Source of the DNA: SAR202 cluster bacterium
Lineage (GTDB): Bacteria > Chloroflexota > Dehalococcoidia > Lucifugimonadales > UBA1123
Direction of reading: 5' to 3'
DNA length: 64,000 bases
NCBI GenBank assembly: GCA_030752795.1
Contig: JASMDM010000061.1
Location: 1 to 64,000, forward strand
The translations under genes and the position numbers were made by a program. The notes beneath the pieces are model-generated. The model saw only the letters and a list, made by a program, of their open reading frames with translations, ran no database searches and was not told the DNA's origin. This document shows positions 28,123 to 36,739 of the stretch, piece after piece (the first letter of the stretch is position 1; each line of letters begins with the position of its first letter).

Positions 28123-28965
28123 ATGCTAGTCAACACACTCGCATTGTTGAGGATGGCCGAACGAGGTGAATTTGCCATCGGCGCTTTCAACGTGTACAAC
28201 CTGGAGGGCGCTCTGGCGGTCGTCCAGGCCGCGGAAGCGGCTGCCAGCCCGGTGATGCTCCAGATCATGGGAGGGTCGACCAAACGAGTTGGACGGCCCC
28301 TGGCGGCATTGTGCTTGGAGGCGGCGAGTTCGGCCAGCATGCCAATGGCGGTCCACCTGGATCATTGCTCCTCCCGCGACGAAATCGAAGGGTGGTTGGA
28401 GGCAGGGTTGAAGTCCGTGATGGCCGACGGCTCGGATCTCGACTATGAGGCCAACGTGGAGTTCACACGGGACATCGCCAAGACGGTCCATTACAATGAC
28501 GGCGTCGTCGAGGCGGAGCTGGGTCGGCTCACCGGCGAAGAGGACGGCCTGACGATTCCGGATTACGAATCGAAGCTGACGGACCCTGCACGGGCCGCGG
28601 ATTTCGTCGAACGGACCGGAGCAGACGTTCTGGACGTGTGCATCGGCAACGTCCACGGTCGCTATAGATCCGACCCTCGCCTGGACTTTGAGCGATTGGA
28701 GGCGATCGAACGGACCGTCACTGCGCCCTTGGCGCTTCATGGGGGCTCGGGCTTGGACGACGATTCAGTTCGCCGCTGCATCGAATTGGGCGTTCGCAAG
28801 ATCAACGTGAATACGGAACTGCGAACCGCCTACGTGCGGTCACTGGCGGAATCGGTGTCAGCGGGCGATCAGCCGGAGTTCGTGGACGTGATGGACAGGG
28901 CCGTGGCGGCGATGCGAGACGTCGTCGCAGGAAAGCTCCGACTGTTCGGTTCGTCCGGCGGTTAG
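28123..28965 (+). CDS. Class II fructose-bisphosphate/tagatose-bisphosphate-type aldolase
   Basis: A 280-residue zinc aldolase. HLDHCSS carries the catalytic Asp and a zinc His, EAELGRLTGEED follows, GNVHGRY and LHGGSGL give the other zinc His residues, and KINVNTELR binds phosphate. ATG 28123 has AGGA upstream; an upstream GTG would add 12 unrelated residues. Class II aldolases of this size (GatY/KbaY/FbaA group) cleave ketose or acid-sugar phosphates to DHAP or glyceraldehyde phosphate. The neighbouring DUF1537 kinase points to an acid-sugar phosphate substrate. Confidence 0.87.
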   Translation: MLVNTLALLRMAERGEFAIGAFNVYNLEGALAVVQAAEAAASPVMLQIMGGSTKRVGRPLAALCLEAASSASMPMAVHLDHCSSRDEIEGWLEAGLKSVMADGSDLDYEANVEFTRDIAKTVHYNDGVVEAELGRLTGEEDGLTIPDYESKLTDPARAADFVERTGADVLDVCIGNVHGRYRSDPRLDFERLEAIERTVTAPLALHGGSGLDDDSVRRCIELGVRKINVNTELRTAYVRSLAESVSAGDQPEFVDVMDRAVAAMRDVVAGKLRLFGSSGG

Positions 28966-29102
28966 GCGGCGGATGTCGCACGTCGAGACGGTGTTGCAGG
29001 CGCGGCGCGAATGGGTTGAAGGGGTATGTTCGGTACGTGGCGCTCGAAATACGGAGGAAACAATTGGTCCCGACCGGACCTAATAGTTGAGGAGGCATTT
29101 GG

Positions 29103-29921
29103 ATGGGAAAGCTTGATGGAAAAGTAGCGGTCATCACCGGCGCCAGCCGGGGGATCGGCAGGGACATGGCGGTGGTGTTCGCTCGCGAGGGAGCGAAAGT
29201 GGTGGTGTCCGCGCGGACCGAGAACGAAGGCGACTTCCGTATTCCGGGCAGCATTGCGACCGCCGTGGATCGCATCAAAGAAGAGGGCGGCGAGGCGATC
29301 GGCATTCGTTGCGACGTCACGCAAGAGGACGAGATCCAGGCGCTGTTTGACCAAACCGTCGAACACTACGGCCGGCTCGACATCCTGGTCAACAACGCCG
29401 CCGTTCTGATCCCAGGAAAGATCGAGGACATGCAGGTTCGCCACTGGGATCTGCTATACCGCATCAACATCCGCGGCCCGTTCGTCGGCTGCAAGCTGGT
29501 CGTGCCGCAGATGCGAAAGCAACAATATGGGCACATCATCAACATCTCCTCCGTTGGCGCGATCGGTCCGGGAGAGGGCCCGTACACGGAAACCGGCGGC
29601 GGCGGCACGGCATATGGCTCCGGCAAAGCGCACATGGAGCGCATGACCCAGGGCATGGCTCAAGAGGTGTGGCAAGACGGCATCGCAGTCAACGCTCTGT
29701 CCCCGAGACTAGCGATCGCGTCAGAAGGCCAGCGTTGGTTCCGCGGCGGCAAAGCATACTCCGGCGCACGTGAGGACGGCATCATCATGGGCGACGCTGG
29801 AGCGATCATGTGCGAGCAGGATCCCAAGACCTACACCGGAAAGATTCTGTACGACGAAGACGTGCTTACCGACGCGGGAGTCACCGACTTCTCGCAGTAC
29901 ACGATTATCGCCGACGAATAG
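29103..29921 (+). CDS. SDR family NAD(P)-dependent oxidoreductase
   Basis: A 272-residue short-chain dehydrogenase. TGASRGIG near the N-terminus binds the cofactor, LVNNAAV follows, and the active site is Tyr171-Lys175 in AYGSGKA with the Ser in NISSVGA. Behind strand 2 the sequence VSARTENEG resembles NADP-using relatives. A GAGGAGG ribosome site precedes ATG 29103. The gene lies downstream of the kinase and aldolase and probably serves the same catabolic set. A hairpin terminator candidate follows 70 bp downstream. Confidence 0.85.
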   Translation: MGKLDGKVAVITGASRGIGRDMAVVFAREGAKVVVSARTENEGDFRIPGSIATAVDRIKEEGGEAIGIRCDVTQEDEIQALFDQTVEHYGRLDILVNNAAVLIPGKIEDMQVRHWDLLYRINIRGPFVGCKLVVPQMRKQQYGHIINISSVGAIGPGEGPYTETGGGGTAYGSGKAHMERMTQGMAQEVWQDGIAVNALSPRLAIASEGQRWFRGGKAYSGAREDGIIMGDAGAIMCEQDPKTYTGKILYDEDVLTDAGVTDFSQYTIIADE

Positions 29922-29989
29922 CGACCGGTCCGGCCGAGGGTCGTTGGCCCGAGGCGTTCAGTGAAACTCGTCGAGGAATGATTACGGTG

Positions 29990-30030
29990 CGAGCCCGTCC
30001 CTTCCCGGTGCAGGTGAAGGGATGGGCTCG
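29990..30030 (+). terminator. Hairpin terminator candidate after the SDR gene
   Basis: Arms 29990-30004 and 30016-30030 (CGAGCCCGTCCCTTC against GAAGGGATGGGCTCG) pair along 15 positions with a single G.T, closing an 11-nt loop. Only a short TTGT follows, so termination may be partial. Confidence 0.55.
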
Positions 30031-30060
30031 TTGTATGCGCCAGCAAAGTAGGGGTTTGGC

Positions 30061-30912
30061 ATGCTCACGGATTTAGTGGAAGTCACTACTGCCGACGGGA
30101 TCACGCTCGGCGGAGCTTACTTCGAGCCGCGAGAGGTGGCCAACGATTCGTCGATAGACGCACTGTGTTTCTTTCACGGCGACGGCGGGCATTTCTATCG
30201 GACCCTTTATCTCGAACTTGGGCAACGGCTGGCGGAGCGAGGAATCGCCTTCATCGCCGCCAATCGAAGAGGACATGACATCGTCGCTGGCGGAGCGCCC
30301 GGAGGACCGCCGAAAGGCTACGCGTACGAGTCGGTGGACGAATCGAGACTCGATTACGCGGCATGGCTGGGACTGCTCGAAGAACGCGGGCATCGGAGCG
30401 TTGCCATCGGCGGGCACAGCGGAGGCGCGGTCAGGGCCGTGTACGCTCAATCGAAGGAGCACTACGCCATCGTTCGAGGCGTCATCGCGGTGTCACCCGG
30501 TGAGTACGAACACGACGGCGTCGTCGCACTTCACGGAGATCTGTTTGCCGAGACGTTCGCGCGTGCAGAACAGGAAATCGCGGACGGCAGGGCGGGGACG
30601 TTGTTCACGCCCGGCATGCCATGGGGCTCTACCTGGACCGCGCAGTCGTTCGTGGATTGCTTCAATCCTGACTGCCGCTACAGCGTGAACGCCCGGGTGA
30701 CGGATACGGGATGCCCGACGCTGTTTGTGTTCGGTTCGGAGGAGTGCTTCGGACCGCAGGTGCTCCCGGTCTGCGGAGAAGCGATGCGGCGTCTGAGAGA
30801 AGCCAGCCATTCGCACGTGACTGTCGAGGTGATCGACGGCGCCAACCACGGCTACCAAAGCCGGGACTTGGAGCTGTTCGAGATGATATATGGGTGGCTG
30901 AGCTCGGCGTGA
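30061..30912 (+). CDS. Alpha/beta hydrolase family protein
   Basis: A 283-residue serine hydrolase. FFHGDGGHFY gives the oxyanion region, GGHSGG holds the nucleophile (Ser120), the acid is probably in FGSEECFG and the base in GANHGYQ. The fold resembles dienelactone-hydrolase or acyl-peptidase-like esterases, but no substrate is evident. It begins just after the hairpin at 30030 and converges with the alcohol dehydrogenase gene, 22 bp apart. Confidence 0.78.
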   Translation: MLTDLVEVTTADGITLGGAYFEPREVANDSSIDALCFFHGDGGHFYRTLYLELGQRLAERGIAFIAANRRGHDIVAGGAPGGPPKGYAYESVDESRLDYAAWLGLLEERGHRSVAIGGHSGGAVRAVYAQSKEHYAIVRGVIAVSPGEYEHDGVVALHGDLFAETFARAEQEIADGRAGTLFTPGMPWGSTWTAQSFVDCFNPDCRYSVNARVTDTGCPTLFVFGSEECFGPQVLPVCGEAMRRLREASHSHVTVEVIDGANHGYQSRDLELFEMIYGWLSSA

Positions 30913-30934
30913 CGTTCAGTCGGATTCGGTGGCG

Positions 30935-31960
30935 TCAAATGGTCAGGACGGTCCGGCCCACCGGTGGGCGACGCCTGAGGGTTTCGAGGGCTTCGCTCAA
31001 ACCCTCTATCGCAACCGTCTCCGAGACAACCGGCTTGAGGCGGCCTGTTTCGACCAATCGAACCACGTCTACGACATCCTGCAGCGTCGATGCTCTCGTG
31101 CCCATGATGTCCCATTGGCCGTGGATGAGGTCCGCGGTATCCACGCTGAGGGGAGCGCCGTAAGCGTACCCAACGACCATCAGCCGACCGTTCGGCTTCA
31201 GGCACTTCACCGCGTCGCTCAGGACGCCGGTCACGGCGCTGCCGCCAACGCACTCGACGACGGCGTCGGCTTTTGCGCCTCGCGTCAACGCGTCGATTTG
31301 TGCGGGCAAAGGCTCTTCACTTGCGTCCACGGTCTCCGCGCCGAACTCTCGCGCGGCGGCGAGTTTGTCCGGTTCCACGTCCGCGGCGATGACCCGCGCG
31401 CCCATCGTCATGGCGAGCTGCACGGCGTGGATGCCGAGCCCGCCGACGCCGACCACGACGACGGTTTCGCCGGCGCGAACCCTGGCCCGTCGAGCGAGCG
31501 CGTGGTAGCAAGTTGCCGCCGCGTCGGGAAGAACGGACGCCTGCGTGAGGGGCACGGACGAATCGATCTTCACCGCGTTTCGAGCCGGCGCCTTAATGTA
31601 TTCGGCGAACCCTCCGTCCATCTCGAATCCGATTCGGGGCGCGTTGAGGCACAGGTTCTCGCGGCCGACACGGCAGGGGTCGCACAGACCGCATCCGACG
31701 GTGGGGTAGAGCGTGACATGATCGCCCGTGGCCAGACCGGCGACCTCTGAGCCGACCTCGGCGATTTCGCCCGCCGCCTCGTGTCCCGATACGTGGGGCA
31801 GACTCACGCCCGGCACAAGTCCGTCGACGATCTTCAGATCGGTGGCGCACAGTCCGGCGGCGCGCACCCGCACGAGCACGTCGCGCGGTCCGATCGTCGG
31901 GTCGGGAACGTCGCGCCAGACGGGCGGTTGGTTGAACGCTTCTAGAACCATCGCCTTCAT
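30935..31960 (-). CDS. Zinc-type alcohol dehydrogenase (MDR superfamily)
   Basis: A 341-residue medium-chain dehydrogenase. Catalytic zinc ligands: the Cys in AAGLCATD, GHEAAGE and the later region; structural zinc Cys: CGLCDPCRVGRENLC. The coenzyme-binding GVGGLG is followed by an Asp (AADVEPDKL), which favours NAD+. The ATG at 31960 has AAGGAG upstream. It oxidises an unknown polyol or alcohol, and the surrounding acid-sugar genes suggest a sugar or polyol role. Confidence 0.87.
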   Translation of the reverse strand: MKAMVLEAFNQPPVWRDVPDPTIGPRDVLVRVRAAGLCATDLKIVDGLVPGVSLPHVSGHEAAGEIAEVGSEVAGLATGDHVTLYPTVGCGLCDPCRVGRENLCLNAPRIGFEMDGGFAEYIKAPARNAVKIDSSVPLTQASVLPDAAATCYHALARRARVRAGETVVVVGVGGLGIHAVQLAMTMGARVIAADVEPDKLAAAREFGAETVDASEEPLPAQIDALTRGAKADAVVECVGGSAVTGVLSDAVKCLKPNGRLMVVGYAYGAPLSVDTADLIHGQWDIMGTRASTLQDVVDVVRLVETGRLKPVVSETVAIEGLSEALETLRRRPPVGRTVLTI

Positions 31961-32051
31961 GTTGCGACTCCTTCGAGATTCACCGCAGTCTATCGATAGC
32001 TCGCCAACGCGGCACAGGTAGGGCGGTCCCCAATAAGAGGCGCGAGATGCT

Positions 32052-33176
32052 CTAGCGCGCGAATCTGGCGGGAGAGAACGCTTCGATGTCGAGCCCCGGG
32101 TCTCCGGTGGTGATCAGGTCTGCCGTGATCCGACCGACCGCGGGGCCGAGCAGGATGCCCTTGCGCCCGGTTCCGGTAGCCAGATACGCGCCTCGGACGC
32201 CGGGAGCCTGTCCCATGATGAGTTCGCCATCGGACGCGACGGGGCGCAGGCAAGCGGTCTGCTGCACTAATTGGGCTTCGGTCAGCGAAGGGGCCATCTT
32301 CAGAAGCGTGCCCATGATCGCGTCACGAGCCTCGGTCGTGGTGTTTTCGTCGTAGCCCGCGTGTTCCTCGGTCGTGCCGGTCCAGAGCAAGCCGTCGGGT
32401 TTCGTGGTGGCGTAGTGGCCTTCCCAGCCGAGCGAGCACTCGAAAGGACGGCCGGGCGCGCGCAGTCGGAGTATCTGGCCTTTCAGCGGTAATATCTCGA
32501 TCGGAGTGTCGATCCAATCAGACACGGCGTCGCTCCATGGGCCAGCCGCGAGAACGACCGTTTCGCAGTCGACCACCTCGTCGCTCAGAACGACGCCGGT
32601 GACGCGGCCGCTCTCGCGCCGCAGGCCGGTGACTTCGCCGTGCCGAATGAGCGATCCTTGGGTCTCGACTACTTGCGCCAACGCCAACACCAGACGATAG
32701 GGTTCGACGTCCGCTTGACCGATGGTGTGAACCGCGCCCTGAATCTCTTCGGATATCCGCGGTTCTATGGACCTGGCCGCCGCGGCGTCGAGCCATTCGA
32801 CCTGGCAGCCTTCGGGCGCCTGGAACGTCGCGAGCCGCTCTTTCGCCGCCCGGACCTCTTCGTCGGTGAACGTCAGCGCCACTGAGGGACGTTCTCGGTA
32901 CTCGGTGTTGATGCCGGACTCCTCAGGCAGGCTCTTGCTGAGATCGCGATGGATGCGCATGCCTTCGTTGGTCAATTGAGCTCCGGGAGTGAGCTGTCCG
33001 GAGGCGCCGGTCTCGCCAGTCGGGCTGAGGCCGCCGTACGCGAAACCCGACGCGTGGCTGCCGACCGAATCGCGTTCGATGATCGTGCTCCGCACGCCCC
33101 GCTTGCCGAGGAAATAGGCGGTGGCTATGCCAACGATCCCGCCACCGACAATCACCACGCCGTCGTTCTGCGTCAC
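32052..33176 (-). CDS. FAD-dependent amine/glycine oxidase-like oxidoreductase (DAO family)
   Basis: A 374-residue flavoenzyme. The dinucleotide-binding VVIVGGGIVGIATAYFLGKRG begins at residue 7, SHASGFAYGGLSP follows, and C-terminal CLRPVASDGELIMGQ with TGTGRKGILLGPAVG closes the FAD site, as in glycine oxidase (ThiO) and D-amino-acid dehydrogenases. GTG 33176 has GGAGG 7 nt upstream. It stands 91 bp from the alcohol dehydrogenase on the same strand. Its amine or amino-acid substrate is unknown. Confidence 0.85.
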   Translation of the reverse strand: MTQNDGVVIVGGGIVGIATAYFLGKRGVRSTIIERDSVGSHASGFAYGGLSPTGETGASGQLTPGAQLTNEGMRIHRDLSKSLPEESGINTEYRERPSVALTFTDEEVRAAKERLATFQAPEGCQVEWLDAAAARSIEPRISEEIQGAVHTIGQADVEPYRLVLALAQVVETQGSLIRHGEVTGLRRESGRVTGVVLSDEVVDCETVVLAAGPWSDAVSDWIDTPIEILPLKGQILRLRAPGRPFECSLGWEGHYATTKPDGLLWTGTTEEHAGYDENTTTEARDAIMGTLLKMAPSLTEAQLVQQTACLRPVASDGELIMGQAPGVRGAYLATGTGRKGILLGPAVGRITADLITTGDPGLDIEAFSPARFAR

Positions 33177-33438
33177 GTTTTCGCCTCCATGGTTGCTTCA
33201 ATGCGCATAGTCATGGGCAGCATGGTAGTCGATTGAGGCGCCTCGATCAATCCGTGGAAGAATCCTCACGGACGACCCGAAGATTTTACAGCCTGGCAGT
33301 TGGTCATCGCGGCGACAAAAGGCTAGAATACTCTGAGTCGATGTGTGATCATTCTTGATCGAGTTGCAATGCCTGATCGTGGCTCGGATTGGGCGAGACT
33401 CGGCGCGCGCGCCGAGTCCAGTACATCGAAGGACCACA

Positions 33439-34878
33439 ATGGACAGGTGGATAGACATCCTCGCCCGCGGGTTGACGCTCCGCAAGTTGGCGTTCGTGGG
33501 CACCGCCATGCCGCTGAGCTTTTTGGCGGTGTATTCGTACGTGTGGCTGGTGCCTGCCCGAAACCTGCTCGATACGAGTTGGGGCGCGCCGCTCCTGATA
33601 GCCACGGTCGGGCTCTCGATTGCGGCATTCTCGGCGTTGATATTCGGCGCCATCGCCAGGTTGCAACACCGCGTAGAGCGGCTCTCGACCGTCGCGGAGC
33701 GCCGAAACGTCCAACTCCGATCGCTCAATGACGCGAGTCTGGTTCTCTCGCGAGAGATGCTGGCTTCGACGTTCCTGCAGCGTGTGGCCGACCTCAGCCG
33801 GGAACTGGTTCGAGCCAAGTATGCCACGCTGTTCGTATTCGGCGAAAACGGGAGGGAAGGGACACAACAAAGATCGGGCATGGGCGAGGCAACTCAAGAT
33901 GCGATGCACGGTCCGCCGACCAGGGCTGGGCTGCTCGGACTCGTAACGAACCAGGAAGGCCCCATGCGAATCGACCGCATGTCTGAGCACCCTGCATTCA
34001 CCGGGTTCCCGCCGAATCATCCGGCAATGACGACGTTCCTGGGCGTCCCTATCCGTTACGCGGGCAAATCTCTTGGCAGCCTGTACATGACCGAAAAGCA
34101 GGGCGGCGGCGTATTCACGGCCGAGGACGAAGAAATCGCCCTCATGTTCGCTAATCAAGCGGCCGTGGCCATTCAGAATTCCCGATTGTACGACCAGGTG
34201 CAAACGCTGGCAATTGAAGCCGAACGAAGCCGGATTTCGCGTGAGATGCACGACGGCCTGGCGCAAGTGCTGAGCTTCGTGAACACTAAGGCGCTCGCGG
34301 TAGAAGCATTCCTGAAACAAGACGACGTCAAGTCCGCTCGGGAACACGTGACCGAACTCAGCGAAGCGGCACGTGAAGTGTATCGGGATATCAGAGAGGG
34401 AATTCTCGCTCTGCGCACACGTGTCGGACTCGACGCGACCCTGCGTGAAGTGCTCGATGAATACGTTTTCGAGTACGAACACTTGGCGAAACTTCAGGTT
34501 GTCGTCGGTTGGGAAATCAGTCCGGACGAGTTGGGGCTCGAGCCGTTCCAAGAGGTGCAAATTCTGCGGATTATTCAAGAGTCTCTGACGAACGTTCGAA
34601 AGCACTCGGACGCGACCGCCGTTTCGCTCGACGTCGTGGCCAGCAAAAACGATCTGGTGATCGAGATCAACGACAATGGCAACGGCTTCAATCCACTTGC
34701 CCCGATTCGAGGCGAGTGGCCGCACTTTGGCATCCAGGCCATGCGCGAGAGAGCCGAAACAATCGGCGGGACGCTGGAGATTGAGAGCGCGCCCGGACAG
34801 GGCGCTACGGTTCGTCTACGCGTTCCCGACGTCGTACGCTCCGCTGTCACAGACGGGGTCGTCGGGGGCGGGCAATGA
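33439..34878 (+). CDS. GAF-domain sensor histidine kinase (NarL/LiaS type)
   Basis: A 479-residue membrane kinase. Two helices (about residues 16-38 and 50-73) are followed by a coiled linker, a GAF domain (about 95-245), a HisKA_3 domain with SRISREMHDGLAQ (phospho-acceptor His271) and a HATPase with RIIQESLTNVRKHS, the N box, and DNGNGF. ATG 33439 has AAGGA upstream. The stop overlaps the start of the response regulator by 4 bp (ATGA), so they form one unit. The signal sensed by the GAF domain is unknown. Confidence 0.9.
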   Translation: MDRWIDILARGLTLRKLAFVGTAMPLSFLAVYSYVWLVPARNLLDTSWGAPLLIATVGLSIAAFSALIFGAIARLQHRVERLSTVAERRNVQLRSLNDASLVLSREMLASTFLQRVADLSRELVRAKYATLFVFGENGREGTQQRSGMGEATQDAMHGPPTRAGLLGLVTNQEGPMRIDRMSEHPAFTGFPPNHPAMTTFLGVPIRYAGKSLGSLYMTEKQGGGVFTAEDEEIALMFANQAAVAIQNSRLYDQVQTLAIEAERSRISREMHDGLAQVLSFVNTKALAVEAFLKQDDVKSAREHVTELSEAAREVYRDIREGILALRTRVGLDATLREVLDEYVFEYEHLAKLQVVVGWEISPDELGLEPFQEVQILRIIQESLTNVRKHSDATAVSLDVVASKNDLVIEINDNGNGFNPLAPIRGEWPHFGIQAMRERAETIGGTLEIESAPGQGATVRLRVPDVVRSAVTDGVVGGGQ

Positions 34879-35528
34879 AGGTGATGCTCGTCGACGATCA
34901 TCCGTTGGTGCGCAACGGCATCGCCAGCCTGCTGAACGCGGCTGGTCACGAAGTCGTCGCGGAAGTGGGCAGCGGCCAGGAGGCAATCGAGGCGCTGATC
35001 GATGCAACTCCGGATCTCGTGCTCATGGACATTCGCATGCCGGGGATGAGCGGGCTCGAAGTGACCCGGGTGATCAAAGCCCGACATCCCGATACGAAAG
35101 TCGTTATGCTGACCGTGTCCGACGACGAGCAAGATTTGTTCGAGGCGGTCAAAAGCGGCGCTCACGGGTATCTGCTCAAGGACCTGGAAGCCGCTGATTT
35201 CTTCGACGCCCTCGACGTCATCCAGCGCGGAGAGGCCGTGCTCCCGACGCGGCTGGCGGGCAAGTTGCTGGATGAGTTCCGATCCCAGTCCGTGCACGTC
35301 GGCGAGGCGCCGGAAGACCATCCGCTGAGTTCGCGCGAGCAAGAGATCCTGGCACTCGTGGCTCAGGGCCTGACGAACCGAGAGGTGGCGGAGAAGTCGT
35401 TTATCAGCGAGAACACCGTCAAGTTCCACATGAAGAACATCCTCGACAAGCTGCACCTGCAAAACCGATCGCAGGTCGTTGCGTGGGCCGCGCGACGAGA
35501 ATCCGGCAACCCGCCGAGAGGCCGGTAG
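34875..35528 (+). CDS. LuxR/NarL-family response regulator
   Basis: A 217-residue regulator. The receiver domain has the acidic pair DDHPLV near the N-terminus, phospho-acceptor Asp52 in LMDIRMPG, and Lys in LLKDLEA; the C-terminal helix-turn-helix (LSSREQEILALVAQGLTNREVAEK) is of the LuxR type. It is translationally coupled to the histidine kinase. Target genes are unknown; the convergent metalloid island next door is a candidate only by proximity. Confidence 0.92.
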   Translation: MKVMLVDDHPLVRNGIASLLNAAGHEVVAEVGSGQEAIEALIDATPDLVLMDIRMPGMSGLEVTRVIKARHPDTKVVMLTVSDDEQDLFEAVKSGAHGYLLKDLEAADFFDALDVIQRGEAVLPTRLAGKLLDEFRSQSVHVGEAPEDHPLSSREQEILALVAQGLTNREVAEKSFISENTVKFHMKNILDKLHLQNRSQVVAWAARRESGNPPRGR

Positions 35529-35532
35529 CGAG

Positions 35533-35925
35533 TTACGCTCGGTGCGTCCGCATTGCCAACAGCGCGACCCCAAGCCCGATCAGCGCGACAGGCCACAACC
35601 AGGCGCCAGCCGAATCGCCCAGGCCGATCGCAAGCAGCACCACGCCGAAGACGAGGCTCGCTCCCGCTTTGCCGCGTAGCTCGGGGACGAGTACACGGAT
35701 TACCGTTCCGAGCAGAACGAGAACTCCGGTTCCGACGAAGAATACTGCCCATCCATTCCACCAGGCTAGGGCGCTTGTATTCCAGATCGCATCGACGAGC
35801 GCCACCAAGCCTCCCCACAAAAGCACCGCGCCCCATCCGATTTTGTCGAGTTCGTCGGCCTGCCACAGATCGCCGCACAGGCCGGGTTCTGTCTGATCGT
35901 CTGAATATTGCTTTAGCTGGATCAT
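35533..35925 (-). CDS. Four-TM membrane protein, end of the metalloid-type operon
   Basis: A 130-residue protein with a polar, Cys-containing N-terminus (EPGLCGDLWQADELDKIGWG) and four hydrophobic segments rich in Gly and Leu. Helix arrangement recalls LiaF/DUF-type small membrane proteins, but I do not recognise the family. Its ATG overlaps the stop of the DUF2892 gene by 4 bp, so it is translated with it. It converges with the response regulator, 4 bp apart. Confidence 0.7.
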   Translation of the reverse strand: MIQLKQYSDDQTEPGLCGDLWQADELDKIGWGAVLLWGGLVALVDAIWNTSALAWWNGWAVFFVGTGVLVLLGTVIRVLVPELRGKAGASLVFGVVLLAIGLGDSAGAWLWPVALIGLGVALLAMRTHRA

Positions 35926-36215
35926 GGTGTCATCTCAAATGGAGAGTTCGGAATCGCCAATCGAGCGCTGGCTTCGACTGCGTCGAGCGCGGATGTCGCG
36001 CCCCGGTTGCGGCGGGTGGATATCCCGAAGGGGATGTATCCTGGGCAGTCGCTCGTGGCGCCGGTCACGATCGGCACTATTGCGTAGGCCGAGATTCCGA
36101 TCCCCGCCGGGTCGCCCTGGGCGCCGCCCAGCCACCAAATGCCAGTCAGAAGCAATGCCGTGCCGGCAACGACCCTGACTGATCTGTCGAGCCAACCCAT
36201 GTTCTTCGTGAGCAT
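35922..36215 (-). CDS. DUF2892 (YgaP-type inner membrane) protein
   Basis: A 97-residue membrane protein. MLTKNMGWLDRSVRVVAG and ATSDCPGYIPFGIST flank two helices; this is the pattern of the membrane part of YgaP-like proteins, which in other bacteria are fused or linked to rhodanese domains. The ATG at 36215 has AAGGAG 7 nt upstream. After the domain comes a tail of about 30 residues. The adjacent genes have thiol or metalloid chemistry in common, which fits a sulphur-linked role, but no rhodanese is present here. Confidence 0.8.
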   Translation of the reverse strand: MLTKNMGWLDRSVRVVAGTALLLTGIWWLGGAQGDPAGIGISAYAIVPIVTGATSDCPGYIPFGISTRRNRGATSALDAVEASARLAIPNSPFEMTP

Positions 36216-36353
36216 TGTTCTGTCTCCTTCGGTTGATGTCGTGGCAGCTTCGATTCGGCCTATCGTTCTCTTCACATAGACGTTGCGGATCCCGAAAGGA
36301 CGCAACCGATCGGATATTTTCGTAAGCTGCGCAGCTTGGCATTCCGGTGGCCC

Positions 36354-36615
36354 TCAGACGTTCTGCGAGAATATCGTCATCACGCCGTGGGCGCAGATCA
36401 AGGATGCATAACAGCTTAGCCGTCAATGTCGTCGGTTCGGTTGAAGCGATGATCGAGGCCACGTGGTCGAAGCTGTGATCAGAGCCGAAGATGTAGTGGC
36501 GTACCGGGATTGCGCCGTTGAATATACAGGACACGACCATCGCGCCGATTACGCCCAGCGGGCCGAATATGAGCAGCCTATTCCGTTTGTCATTCGAATT
36601 AATCAACGTAGTCAT
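36354..36615 (-). CDS. Small one-TM protein, 3' end uncertain
   Basis: An ATG at 36615 with a strong GGAGG 7 nt upstream begins MTTLINSNDKRNRLLIFG and a clear membrane helix with one Cys, followed by a His/Asp-rich segment (FGSDHSFDHVASIIAST). After about residue 65 this frame becomes Arg/Asp-rich and runs into the next gene, whereas the +1 frame gives a natural-looking tail ending SQNV at 36354. A frameshift near 36410 is therefore likely, and the end given here assumes it. Family unknown. Confidence 0.4.
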
Positions 36616-36739
36616 TGCAAGTCCTCCAATCAGACGTTTTCTTCGATATCAGTTCGTCTCCACGTATTCGACGGCAGCAGGTTGACGGCGGCGTCAGCCG
36701 TGTCGACGTGTAGAATGCCCCCGGCATTCAGCCTCAGCC

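Noticed and set aside
29990-30030. Riboswitch upstream of the hydrolase at 30061
   Set aside because: The structure is one simple long hairpin with no conserved multi-helix core, so a terminator for the preceding gene is the simpler reading.
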